Below, one piece after another: positions 21,484 through 32,211 of a stretch of DNA of 64,000 nt. The notes under the pieces were generated by a model, which saw only the letters and a list, made by a program, of their open reading frames with translations, ran no database searches and was not told the origin of the DNA. Location: assembly GCA_002917775.1 (NCBI GenBank), contig KZ627149.1:1119497-1183496 (forward strand). Direction: 5' to 3'. Source of the DNA: Glaciozyma antarctica PI12. Lineage: Eukaryota; Basidiomycota; Microbotryomycetes; Kriegeriales; Camptobasidiaceae. Position numbers and translations under genes: made by a program. Each line of letters begins with the position of its first letter. The stretch's first letter is position 1.

Positions 21484-24400
21484 CTACGCCGCCCTCGCTC
21501 CAAACGGCCTCAGAGTCTTGTAGCTCTTCCCCTCCTCAACCGGCCCAGCCCCTTCCTCCTCACTCGCGTTCCCCCCCCGACTACTCGCCGGACCACTCCT
21601 CGACGCCGAGCTCCCTCTAGAATCCTCCCCATCCCACGTCGCTCCCGATCCATGACTGAGGACGTCCCAGCTGTCCATCGCTTCGTCCGACGAGCCATCT
21701 CGAGGAGTCGTCGCTGCCAGATTCGGAGAGAGAGGAGCCGAAGCTGGCTTGGAGAACGAGGGCTGGAGGGTAGAGTTCGGGCGGGAGCGCTTGGGAGGAG
21801 GAGGGATGAGGGACTTGGCGTATTCGAGGTCGCGGTAGATGCATTCGATTGCGTTGCCGACTCCATCCTCCTGCAATCAGAGCGTCAGTACGAGCGAAAG
21901 CTGTCGCGAGAGCGCGGGGACGAACCTTGCGAATCGCCTCGCCAGCGAGCTTTGCGCGTGCGATCTGCTTCTCGTCCGTCACGGCGGTCGTGATCGCTGC
22001 AGCGAGGTTGTCGACGGTCATGTTGCGAACCGCAGAGCCGATGCCGAGGGTAGCGACGCGATCGGCGTAGAAGTGCTGGTCGCCAAAGAAGGGCTTGATG
22101 ATCGTCGGCAGTCCAGCTGTGGAACGCAGGCCGTCAGGAAGACGTTCTAACCGCGAAAGCAGACCAGCTCACCTCGAAGACTCGCGCCAGTCGTCCCTGC
22201 GCCTCCATGATGCACAGCTGCGTCGATCCTCGGGAAGAGCCAGTCGTGCGGGATCGACTTGACCTTGAAGATGTAGGACCGCTCCATGAGCGTCGTCGCA
22301 TCCTTCGCAGCCTGCACCTCCATCTCCTCCCTGCTCTCCTCCGTATCGTCCTTTGACGTAACGCGATCAGAGCAGCGACTCGAAATGATTAGAAATACTG
22401 GAGACCAAAGAAGGGCTTTATAAACGACGGGAGTCAAGCCGAGGAAGTCAGGGATTAAGAAAGAGGCTAAAACGACGAAAACAAACCAGCTCACCTCGAA
22501 TACTGGGAGAAGTAGTAAGTGGAGGAGGACGATGGAAAGCTTCGACTATCCTCGGGAAGAGCCAGTCGTGCGGGATCGACTTGACCTTGAAGATGTAGGA
22601 CCGCTCCATGAGCGTCGCCTCCTTCGCAGCCTGCACCTCCATCTCCTCCCTGCTCTCCTCCGTATCGTCCTTTGACGTAACGCGATCCGACCACCCCTTC
22701 GCAATGATGGCAAAGACGCCAGACTTCTCGACGGCTTTCGAAACGACGCGGGTCATCTCGACGGGGTCGGGGATGATGATGGAGCCGAAGCCGATGAAGA
22801 CGATCTTCTTCTCCTCCGCTTTGGCGAGATCGAGGAAGGCGAGGAGGTCGGTCGGAGGCTTCCACTTCTTCGCAGTCGAGTCGTCGGGGCCGTCGAGCCA
22901 CCAGTAGCCCGTGACATGGATGTTCTCGCGCCAGTCGAGCGGAGGAGGAACGATGACGGGGCTGCGCAGGGCTAGTCAGCTAAGCCACGACGGGGAGTGG
23001 AGAAGCAAGACGTACCTGAAGTTGTAAAGAAAGGGAATCTGCTGCTGCTGCATCGCCTCGAGACTGGTCGAACCGAGACTGAGCGTCTTCTTCCGCCACC
23101 GGTTGACTTGAGCCGACGTCGCTCGCCAAAAGATCTGGTCGAACATCGTGTACGTCTGCAGGACGACGTCGTAAGCGCCACGAAAGGCCTGTAAAGAAAG
23201 CGAACGCACCATGTAGTTGTAGCCTCCTCCCATCTTGTGATCCGGAACAGCGAACGCGTGAGGGTACGCGCGAGTGCGAGACCAAGGCATCGTGAAGGCG
23301 CTGAACGCATAACGTCAGCTTCACTGTGCGCAGAGCCCCGGCGCAGTACTCACCGATAATAGGGAATCCGAAGCGCTTCAGCGATGTGGTAGCCTGCGAT
23401 CGCGCTGGGGCTCTCGATGAGGACGTCGGAGCCTTGACACGCCTTCCAAGTCGTCTCGAGGAGTTCGTCGAGCCAGCCTCGGAAACGTCCGACCGCTTCC
23501 TTCATGAACGAAATGGTGAAGAAGTCGTGCGCGATCATGACTGCAAAAGGTCGTCAGCTCAAGCGCAAGCACGGAAAGGGAGAAGGACGCACGCTGCATG
23601 AGTTCCGCCGGATCGCCTCCCACCTCCTCGAATTCGATCCCATGCCCCTCAACCCACGTCCGGTACTCGCCATGACTCGCAATCTTGCACTTGTGCCCCT
23701 CCGCCATAAGCCCCTTGCACAGCGCGATGTACGGCTGAACGTCCCCTCGCGACCCGATCGTCAAGCACGTAAAGCGCAAACTCTTCTCCGGACGAAAGGT
23801 GATGAAGTCGGACGAGGTCGAGCAGAACATGACGGGGGGTTGACCGTTGATCGTTTCGGGTGGAGGGCGAGGGGAGGAACTGGCGTCGGAGCAGCGCGAG
23901 GCGGCGAGATCGAGGAGATCCATATGCTCTTGATGTTCGAGCGTGTCGCCAGGCGTCTTGCCCTCCGCAAGCTCATGCTGGACGAATTCGACTTGGTGCT
24001 CGAGCTGCTGCATGCAGATATCCCGCCGTTCCGACGCGCTCAGCTCGAAGAAGAGCTCCTCGTGGCCTTTGATAACGACGATGAGGCCTGAGTAGCCGAT
24101 ACGGTACGAGCGATGCTTCGAAACGGCGATAACGTCGCTGAGCGGGAGGATCATCTGCGAGCGAGGCTTGTTAGTTTCGATAAGGCGCCTTCGCAGAGAA
24201 TCGACCAACCTTCGTCTTCGCCAGCAGGCCGAACGACTTGAAGCAGAAGAACGTCGTGGAGATGTAGACCTTGCCGTAGATCGGAAGTCCTCGAAAGAGG
24301 TACGCCGGGAAGTCTGCTCCACTCATCAGCCTCGCCGTCGTTCCTCCGACGAAACGGACTCACGTGCAACAACCTCCTCCTTCTCCGTGAGCCCAAACAG

Positions 24401-26881
24401 CTTCCGAAACTTCTTGTTCACCTTCTCCTCCTCCCCCATCTCCTCCTCCTCCCCCTCCTCCTCCTCCAAAATCGAATAACTCATATCCCTCCTCTCCTCC
24501 TCGCCCTCCTCGTCGCTCTCCTCCTCCACCGCCGCCGGCACGCTCCCAGGCGTAACGACTTCGAGGATCTTTCGTCCGGGCGCTTTGAAGAAATTCGGAA
24601 TGGGCGGCGAGGCGGCGAAGACGCGTTTCTGCGGGCCTTTGAGCCACGAGGGGACGGAAGTGAGGGAGGGCAGGGAGGGGATGGACCAGGTGGACGTCGA
24701 ATGCCGAGGTTCGGTCGTCAGGTCTGGCGGGGGGGTGCCGGGAGTGGGGTCGGGAGGGTAGGTGTGGTCGTCTGTGATCGAGCCGTCGAAGGAAGACCGA
24801 CGGTCGAGCGATGCGCGCCGAGAAGGCGAAGGGGATCCGCTCCGTTTCGGCGTCGTGGCGCCGCTCTTGGCTTCGGTGAGAGTGGCGATGGAGCTCGAAG
24901 CGCGGTCGGTGTTGGAGAAGATTCGAAGGCGGGAGGAGAGGGCGGACCAGGAGGACGTGGAGTGGGGTTTGCTGGATCGAGTCGAGGAGGTGGACTTGAC
25001 GCGGTGGAGGGAGTCGGAACGATGAGGCGAGGATGCGCGGGAGAGGGATGCTGAGCGGCGAGGAGAGCGTGAGCCATCGGCGCTGGGAGTGAAGACCCTG
25101 CTGGTTGTGTCGATGATGGAGGCGGCCTGACGAGCTTGCTCTGGGTGTTCGGCGCGGTAGCGGTTGAGAACGTCGGTCATCTTGGCGAGTGCGGCAGGGA
25201 GGTCGGAGAAGTACGAGAGCCAGTACTCGTCGACTGAGTAGCCCTCCTCGGCGTCATAGACCCGCACGCGAACCGTCTCGGCGAACTTGAGGTTCGACGA
25301 CCGCTCAATGTCGATGACGGTTTCGAGAGGAATGCTGATCTGAAAGCGGAGGGACGTGAGTCTGACCTCGCACCACAGCATCGTGAGGACGAACCTTGAC
25401 GCTCTCGCCTTCGTTCTGGCAGCGAAACACGGCCTTCTTGATGACCTGACGAAAGGCGTGAGCGAGAGTGAGAACGACGAGGGAGAGGGGTAGCGACCTT
25501 GACCCATTCGTCCCTGCTCGCCTCGCTATCGGCGCTAAAGTGCCACTTCTTCTCCGCAGTTGCGACCTTGAAGTGGTTCTTGTGCTTCAGCGAAGGTTCG
25601 ACGCCGGTGCAGTAATGTCTGGGGAGAGACGAGATCAGCATCACTCTCAGCGACGCACGATTACGACTCACAGGTCGATGTGGCCGTCAGGGAAGTAGGG
25701 GGTCCTGGTAAGAACGGGGATCAGTGCGGTCAAAAGCGAAGCGTAAAGGAACGCACCGTGGAGCTTGGGTACCAACTCAAAACAGCGTCCTTGAGAATGA
25801 ACCAGTGCTTGTAGTATCGCCGCGTCCTCGTTCCTCGTGCTGATAGACCTCCCGAACGGATCGTTGCTCCCTGTAGCCAGCATCAGCTACGTTCTTCCCT
25901 AGGCCACCGAGGTACTCACCTCCTTGTGCGGCAGGTACGCGTAGAAGCAGATGTGTCCCGTCGTCAGGTACATGAAGCCCTGTAGCAGCACCGAGCGGAA
26001 CAGCCAGCACTGGAACTCTGCGCCACAAAATCCCATCAGCTTCGTCGCTATCTTGAGCAAGCCCGAACCTCACCCGCGAGCACCTCCTCTCCTACGTCAA
26101 TCCCAAAGACATCCTCGAGCTTCTCCGCAAGCTTCTGTCGCCGGCTCATACTCCTCCCGCTGTCCGTCGTGTCCGTCGTCCCGCTCCTCTCCCTCTGCGC
26201 CGCATATCTCCCATCCTGGACATACTCCCCCGCTTCTCCCGTCACCGTCCGCCGCCTCGCCGCAATCGGACGATGAATCGCATAGATGCTGCTCGACATG
26301 TCCTGCGTGTCCACCTCTGGCCCGGCAATCGTTGGAAGTGGGGAGAGGAACGAAGGTGGGCCTTCATCCTCGCTCGAATGCGGCTCGTCGATAGAGGCCG
26401 AGAGACTGGTGCTCTCGAGCGAGCCCTCCTCGCTCCCTTCGCTCACATCCTCCGGTTCCTCGAGCGCGAGCGTGTTGATCATACTACCGCGTCCATATCA
26501 GCTCCCACGTGCAAGAGGAGAGGAGAGACCCAACACGCACTGCATGAACCCCTCGTTCGGCCCACCTCCAAAGCTCAGACTCGTCTTCGTCCTCTGCCGT
26601 GACCGCGCTCCCAGTTCCCCCATCCCGCCGAACCGGCTCTTGCCCATCCCCCGACCACTGAGCGCGGGCGTTGAGGCCGCTGCGTGCGGGAGAGGAGAGG
26701 GGCGAGAGGGGCGGGGAGAGGAGGGCGCGTCGGGGTTAGTGAAGGGGCTGAAGGGGGAAGGGGATCGCAGGGGGTGAGAGAGGATCTGGGAGGAGGGGGA
26801 GGTGGGATCGAAGGACACTAGCAGGTGGAAAAGGACAGTCAGGACGCCACTCGTGTTCGGCTCGAGCGGTGAGGACGTACT
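21484..26881 (-). CDS. ATG26: Sterol 3-beta-glucosyltransferase, Atg26/UGT51 type
   Basis: A large membrane-associated enzyme that transfers glucose from UDP-glucose to sterols; relatives also act in pexophagy. The start codon is split: A at 26881, intron 26880-26818, TG at 26817-26816, giving [20 protein letters not shown]. Domains in order: Ser-rich N-terminus; first GRAM half ([20 protein letters not shown]); PH domain ([20 protein letters not shown] to ASRDEWVKV); a long Ser/Pro and acidic insert; second GRAM ([20 protein letters not shown]); then the glycosyltransferase with [29 protein letters not shown] and the donor-site [20 protein letters not shown]. The C-terminus ends PFGARAA. A 319-base internal duplication covers the exon before the donor-site motif (see repeat entries and findings). 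Both copies can be read in one frame, inserting roughly 100 residues. More than fifteen introns. Identity is firm; activity with the insertion is uncertain. Confidence 0.9.
22226..22368 (-). repeat. Duplicated exon segment, copy 1 (keeps the catalytic motif)
   Basis: A 143-base block inside the sterol glucosyltransferase gene, identical to 22548-22687 apart from a few bases around a three-base length difference. This copy is followed on the minus strand by the intact donor-site motif HHGGAGTTG and by the functional downstream exons. Confidence 0.9.
22548..22687 (-). repeat. Duplicated exon segment, copy 2 (lacks the catalytic motif)
   Basis: A 140-base block contiguous with the upstream exon ([17 protein letters not shown]). 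The 60 bases that follow on the minus strand align without gaps to the donor-site region of copy 1 but are heavily substituted and read [14 protein letters not shown]. The adjoining donor site (GTGAGCTGG) and intron are also duplicated and diverged. Confidence 0.9.
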
Positions 26882-27630
26882 TGGGAGTAGCTAGAGTACT
26901 CTGGGTTGGAATTGGTAGCCCCAGGCGCAATAGGCTGTATCTGCAGCAAGGGGATCCGTATCAGCTCCCTCCTGGCACAACAAGACTACCCACGCCCACA
27001 GGTCGGGCAACAGAGTCCCTGCACCGCGCCCTCGTTCTCGCGATAAGTTTGGAGGGCAGGAGCGGCTCACCTTGATGATTACAGTGCGGATCTAGTGAAG
27101 AGAGCGTCGAAGGAAGGCCGAGATGAGACCAAAGGGGCGTGTTCTTCAGGCCGAGGTGCGGGTTGACTTCCGGCTGGAAGGCGGATCAGTGTCGAGGAGG
27201 AGGGTGCTGCTGCTCTTCGTTCCTCGCTGCTTTGGTTGGAGCGGTGCGCGAGCGATGTAAGGGAGCGAAGCAGCGAGAGGAACGCCGCAGAGTAAACACA
27301 GCCGCTGCTGACCCCGCACTCCTGCGCTCTCTCGCACTTCAAGTCTATCGAATCCGAGTATTAATCCATCTCCATCGACTCCGTCATCACCAGCTACGCC
27401 TGCGACCTCCCAGGCGAGGAGCTTGCAGGATCCGCTCCCTCGACGCCGCGCTCTTCAACCAAGCTCGCCTCACGGGGGAGAACGTCTTGTGTGCCGAGTT
27501 CAGCGAGGTCGGAAGCGGTATCAAAACGGCACAAATAAACGTTGCAAAACGAACACCTGGAAGAAAGCGTTAGCGCGCAGACTCGGAGACGACTAGTCGA
27601 CGACTGCGAAGCGAAGACGCACCTTTAATC
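26882..27630. other. Leader and intergenic sequence upstream of the sterol glucosyltransferase
   Basis: On the minus strand a non-coding leader exon ends at 26882 with the bases CCCA, directly ahead of the split start codon. The leader exon appears to begin near 26940 after an intron ending CTGCAG. The rest (about 27.0-27.6 kb) is spacer up to the 3' end of the next minus-strand gene. No coding feature was supported. Confidence 0.5.
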
Positions 27631-29029
27631 CTACACCCCATCCTCGCTGTCGCTCTCCACCTCCTCCTCCGAAGATTCGTCGCTGTCCTGCTCGACGTCT
27701 TTTTCGCGGTAGCTTTCGTGGTGGAAGTAGACCTTGCCGGCTTCGTCGCTGCCATCCTCCTCGCCGGCTTCGTCGCTGTGATCCTCCTCGTCGTCGTCCT
27801 GTCTCGCGTGGACGCTGTACATCGCAAGCTGCCTCCAGATATCCCACGTCGGTCGCGGTCCCGCCGGCTCCCCCTCCAGCAGCTCCACTTTGAGCCACTT
27901 TGTCCAACGCCAGGGCTCCTCAGAATCCGTAATCATCTCCGCCATTGCCGGCGACTCCAAGAACTCTTTCAGCTCCGCAAGTCGCTCCTCCCCCGCAACA
28001 CAGATACTGAACGTCTCGAAATCCTCGAACTTGGTCGATGTGGGGAGCTCGTAAAGGACCGTCTCGAGGATTCCTTGACCGACGTGATCCCACTTGCGCA
28101 CGATGGTCGTCATTGATCGTAGCTTCCCGCACGACTCCATCGGAGCGAGGCCATCGTCAGCCGGCGCTGGTGGAGGAAGAAGCCGAGCAGACTCACAGGA
28201 AGGAGATTGCGACGCCCTCCCCCAGATCTCCTTCTTCTGGGTACAGAGGCAGGCAGTCCTCCATCGTGAGCGTCTCGAGGTCGGTCCACGAAGCCTGGAT
28301 GACGCTGCGCGGGCATCGCCAGACGCGTGAGTAAGGCTCAGCGGACTGCAGAAAAGCAGGCCATTAGCGGAGGAGCGAGATGAAGAGATGTGCCACTCAC
28401 GACGAGGCGGAAGTGCTTTGGATTGAGGAGGCGAGTGATGGGAGCGAACGAGCCGTAGTCGTTCTCCGTCGTTTTAATCTCAAAGCGAACGAGAGGAAGG
28501 GGGAGGAAGGTGGGGTTGATCTCAGAGAGCCGTTCGCTCTCATACGGCTCAAGTGTGAGGACTGGATTGGCGGGGACGAGGGAGTCGTAGATATTGTCGG
28601 GGGGAGGGACGAGGAGGACGAGAGAGCGCAGGTGCTTCCGGAGGTTATTGAGGGCGTCCAGAGGCTTGGGAGGTGGAAAGACGATCGCTTCGAATGCTTC
28701 TACGTAGTATCTGTAGGGATTTCCGGCGACGGCGGGATAAGAAAGCGCGTCGAAGAAAGGTCGATATTGATTCTGCGAGGGGAGGTCAGCTATCTCGTCC
28801 AGAGGCGTCTTGAACACACGCACCTGTCGCTTGATAACGACATTTCTGTAGAGAAAGGGAAGGCATGTGGTCAACAGAGCCGTGGAGATCCGCGCAAGTA
28901 CGGCAAGGGTGTCCTGGGACGCGGCGGCGGCGGCAACGAGATGGAGGCTGCGGGGCGTCGTCAGCTCCTTGAGCGACGCTCGGCGGCTCCAGCCTGGTCG
29001 ACCTACATGTCTTCGTTGAGTAGTGTCAT
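27631..29029 (-). CDS. Unknown protein, F-box/leucine-rich-like, with acidic tail
   Basis: About 400 residues. The start at 29029 gives MTLLNED, then across an intron SLHLVAAAAASQDTLAVLAR and CLPFLYRNVVIKRQ. This ISTALLTTCLPFLYRNV pattern is typical of fungal F-box-like proteins, where the segment after the F-box reads LARVSKxFxxxxxPLLYRxV. Later pieces are LDALNNLRKHLRSLVLLVPP, TRLLNPKHFRLVV and WTDLETLTMEDCLPLYPEEG, spaced like degenerate leucine-rich repeats. The last 60 residues are Asp/Glu/Ser-rich. No LPxE F-box core is visible, so the call is tentative. A decayed copy lies about 1 kb upstream at 30.0-30.7 kb, so the gene has undergone local duplication. Confidence 0.6.
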
Positions 29030-29405
29030 GGCTGGGCGCCCGAAGTGGAAGCAGAGGTTGTGGCAGGAAGGAAGAGGAGAGAAGGTCGCGCCGTGGAGCT
29101 CGTGCACGTGAAGGTTGAGCGTTGTTCTCCCTCCTCCCGCCCTCCTTCTCCAAGTTGTCTCCCGCGTGCAGGCTCGTCAGCTGTACACGCCACCCTTCGT
29201 ACGTTCCTCCCTGCTCTTGAGCCGCGTGGAGGAGGTGTGACAGCTGACTTCTCCCGTCCACACGCAGCTCACCTCTCCTCCTTAGTCAATCCGCACGACC
29301 TCCACCCTGCCAGATCCTGTGCTGCACCAACGCACCCTCTCTTCCCTTGAAAGCCTACGCTCCTCGCTCCTCACCCTCGACTCCCCCTTCTGCCGCCCCT
29401 CCGCG

Positions 29406-29480
29406 CTCTCGAGCCTCCTCGGACACCTCATCACGTCGCGCGCTGGAGCTGCTCCGACCCCGCTCAACCCTCGGGGAAGG
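29406..29480 (+). repeat. Dispersed homologous segment A
   Basis: 75 bases on the plus strand that align with the minus strand of 40165-40241 at roughly three-quarters identity, including a perfect CACCTCATCACGTCG core. Both can be read as SSRRALE followed by related residues, so this may be a fragment of a duplicated gene. No complete gene could be built around it. Confidence 0.55.
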
Positions 29481-30039
29481 CTTTCGGTAGGGAGAGCTAC
29501 TGCAAGCGGCGCGTGGAGCTGGACGGCAAGCGATGGTTCTCCTGCGCGAACTGGCTGCTGCTTCCGATTGCGCCTGCTCTCTCGGCGGCAAGCTCGCGGA
29601 GTTGCGGAAGATGGAGCGGCCTACAAAAGCTGGGAGGAGAGGAGAAGGAACCAGATACGTGGCCGAGCGCGCGCTGCTGGGTGGAGGAGGTGCTGGGCGT
29701 AATCGGGCGAGCTGGAGCGGTCGAGACGGGGCAGGATCGCAGCTGCGGAGGGGAACGACAGCAGCCTGAGGATGGCGTAGCTCCGTTCGTGATGCGTCAA
29801 GGCTGGCGTCAGCTCTTCTCCTCCTTCCGACTCCGATTTCTGCGCTGCCTGTCCTCTCGCTTCGTGCAGTCCAACATCTCAGACGCTCGGCGACCATCGC
29901 AACAAGACCTCGAGGCGGTCCAAGACGAGGAATCTTCCACCTCCGGCCTTGCTCTCCCGCTGCCTCGCGTGCACGGTTTCGACGAACCTCTTCGTCGGGA
30001 CTAGCTATATCCCGCTTCCCGCGTCTCGAAACAAGGCAG

Positions 30040-30690
30040 AAACTACGCAAGATGACGCAAAAGTGCTTCGGGCTGAGAAGGCGAGCGATGGGGGTAAAGC
30101 TGGCAAAGTCGGCCTTAATCGTCTCGATTTCGAGAAAGGTATAGAGGGAGTGGCTGGAAAGTCGCACGCGGTGTCCAGTCTCGTTGAGGACCCCGTCGCG
30201 TCGAGCTTGAGGATTGGGTGGTCGGTTACGAGTTGCTTCGAGATATCATCGGGAGGAGGGACGAGGAGGACGAGAGAGCGGAGGTGCCTCCGAAGGTTGT
30301 TGAGAGCGTTGAGAGGCTTCAGAGACTTCTTCTTGTCCCCGTCGAGAGAGTTGTCCACGTGGCCATCGAATTCCTCTCCCGCAACGACGGGGTAGGAGAA
30401 GACGCGGAAGAACCCTCGATATTGCTCCTGGGGAGAGGAAGGAGGTCAGCTCAGGTTGCGACTCGCGAAGGAGGTCACTGACGGGGCGCTCGATGACGAC
30501 GTCGCCGTAAAGCAGTGGCAGGCAAGTCGTCAAGGGCCTTGGAGACCCATGAGGACGGTGAGCGCGTTGGGAGACGCGTGGCAGCAACAAGGTCGAGGCT
30601 ACCAGTGGAGAGCGCCGTCAGCTCCTGCAGGCGCGTGCGAGGCTCGGGGGAGAATCCACTAACAGCTCCTCGCTGAGCGACGGCACAGCC
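30040..30690 (-). pseudogene. Decayed paralogue of the gene at 27631-29029
   Basis: The minus strand retains clear matches to the neighbour: LNALNNLRRHLRSLVLLVPP (neighbour: LDALNNLRKHLRSLVLLVPP), TTCLPLLYGDVVIERPV (TTCLPFLYRNVVIKRQV), and ADFASFTPIARLLSPKHF (NDYGSFAPITRLLNPKHF). The intron acceptor ahead of LDLVAA is also kept, with GAGCTGACG in both. The three matching pieces lie in different frames: one step occurs between the leader piece and the LLYG block, another between the LNALNN block and the SPKHF block. The normal start codon is not evident. The 3' exons of the neighbour (acidic tail) are not found. This is a tandem duplicate that has lost its reading frame. Confidence 0.7.
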
Positions 30691-30786
30691 TTGGACTTTC
30701 GGCGCATCGGTGGAAGCAGAGGTGGGGGTCGAGGAAGGAAGAGAAGAGGTCGCGTCGACGGATCGCACACGATTCTCGCTCGACTC

Positions 30787-31047
30787 ATGAACGAGGAGAC
30801 TCGTCACACCATTGCGCCTCGGACGCAGTACGGCATCTTCTCTACCCTCTTCTTCTTCGACCACGTCGGCGACCCCGATTTTGCCGCAGGCCGTCGCGCC
30901 ATCTTCGAGTGCGCCATGCAGTTCGAGCCCTACGACGTTCAACCCCTCGAGCGGTGGTTCATCCCTCGTCTTCCGGCGGTGGAGCTCGAGGACGCCGAGG
31001 CAATTTGCAGGGAGCTGAGGGCGCACGACGCTGCAGTAAAGCAGTAA
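30787..31047 (+). CDS. Small unknown protein, 86 residues
   Basis: An open frame with strong G/C third-position bias from the ATG at 30787: MNEETRHTIAPRTQYGIFST, then FFFDHVGDPDFAAGRRAIF and PLERWFIPRLPAVELEDAEA. The stop TAA (31045-31047) lies in a tandem 8-base repeat, GCAGTAAA at 31033-31040 and 31041-31048. The same frame continues afterwards with coding-like sequence (see next entry), so this could be the first part of a longer gene. No family recognised. Confidence 0.5.
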   Translation: MNEETRHTIAPRTQYGIFSTLFFFDHVGDPDFAAGRRAIFECAMQFEPYDVQPLERWFIPRLPAVELEDAEAICRELRAHDAAVKQ

Positions 31048-31054
31048 AGCAGGA

Positions 31055-31487
31055 GGGGAGGGGCGGAGAGAGATCTGGCGTTTTGTATCGGGCATGTCTT
31101 CAAGAGGTTGGAACTCGAAGGAGCTTTGGCTATCTCTGGGTGGCGGCGGGTTCGGCGAGGTGGGCTGTTCGCTTCGCTTTCGATATGAACGCACGCTGAC
31201 GCTTCATGGGTGACAGATGTAGTACCGGAGAATATTGTGTACCACGTCGTGCGTGAAGCGTGTAGGTAGGCGTCGCCGATGCTGACTCTCTCGAATCGCA
31301 GATGGATATCCGAGCTGAAGTCGTGGAGGTTTCGGAATCGACGGTCACCAGCGCGGCGAGGGTCGTCTCGGAGGAGGACTTGCTGCTTCTGGTCGATGCT
31401 GAGGCTGTGGGGAGGATGTTCCGCAAAAGGGAGGGCAGCAGATTGGTACCGAGTGCGGCGTTGCAGGCCCAGTACCCAGACGACTGA
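31055..31487 (+). other. Possible continuation of the 30787 gene
   Basis: In the same frame as the 30787 protein, sequence after its stop reads FCIGHVFKRLELEGALAISG. A plausible donor at about 31157 (GTGGGC) and acceptor at 31215 then give DVVPENIVYHV. A second intron (31248-31301, GTGCGT with branch GCTGAC) leads to MDIRAEVVEVSESTVTSAAR and the terminus LQAQYPDD, stop at 31485-31487. Splice signals and codon bias are good, so these are probably real exons. Whether they belong to the upstream frame or to a separate transcript is unclear. Confidence 0.4.
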
Positions 31488-31769
31488 GGAGGAGCGAGAA
31501 CGGAGGAGATGCCAATCTACCACCTTCCTGATACCTTGTGCTGCTGCTTTCGAAGTAGGATCTGCTTCCAGCCTTCCTCCACAGACAAAAGGAGGCCCTC
31601 AAGCTCGGAAACGGCCTGAGCGTCGCTTCTCTCTCTCTTCCCTCCTCCTCTCTCTTCCTTCCACGCTCTCGCTTCGTGTATTCGATGAACGCCAGGTGAG
31701 CACTCTCACCAGCTGCCAAGAACAGCGGCACGAACTTACAGCGGCACGAACTCACTCCTCGAGCAGCTC

Positions 31770-32211
31770 CACCCCCCATCCCGACTTTCCTCCCGAGATC
31801 ATCGTCCGCATCCTCTCCCACCTCCCTCACCACCCCAAAACGATCAAGACGCTCCTTCGCCCTCCAAGCCGCCTCACGCGCCCCGGCTACTCCGCCGCTC
31901 CCGATTCCGTCCCAAGAGCTCACCACCCCTCCTGCCGAGCTCCTCACGACGAATTTCGGACGCTGGAGGAAGACGTTCACTACGTTACGGAGCTGCTGAG
32001 TCTGGGGTGGGAGGCGAGCAAGGCTAAGAATCGGAAGGAGGACTTGGAGAGGGAGGTTGGGTTGCTGAGGAGGGAGGTCGCTCGGTTGGGGGATGGAGTA
32101 GAGGGGACAGAAGAATTGAGGGATGAGGGGGAGGTGGGGGTTGATGATGGGGAGAGAGGGAGAGGGAGATCGAGTAGGAGAGGACAGAGGGAGGACAAGG
32201 GAGGTGCTTGA
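31770..32211 (+). CDS. Possible F-box-like fragment with coiled coil
   Basis: An open frame contains HPDFPPEIIVRILSHLPHHP, which resembles the start of an F-box (LPPEIxxxIxxxL). After a Pro/Ser-rich linker comes a helical stretch, YVTELLSLGWEASKAKNRKE, then DLEREVGLLRREVARLGDGV, to the stop at 32209-32211. Third-position G/C bias holds throughout. The 5' end is not clear: an ATG at 31685 is in a different frame from this segment for the introns I can see. It may be a pseudogene or a fragment. A long minus-strand frame over the same bases looks like a shadow. Confidence 0.35.

Noticed and set aside
28338-29261. N-terminal extension of the F-box-like protein upstream of 29029
   Set aside because: The extended frame runs through the obvious intron (GTAGGT...GCTGACG...GCAG) that joins MTLLNED to SLHLVAA.
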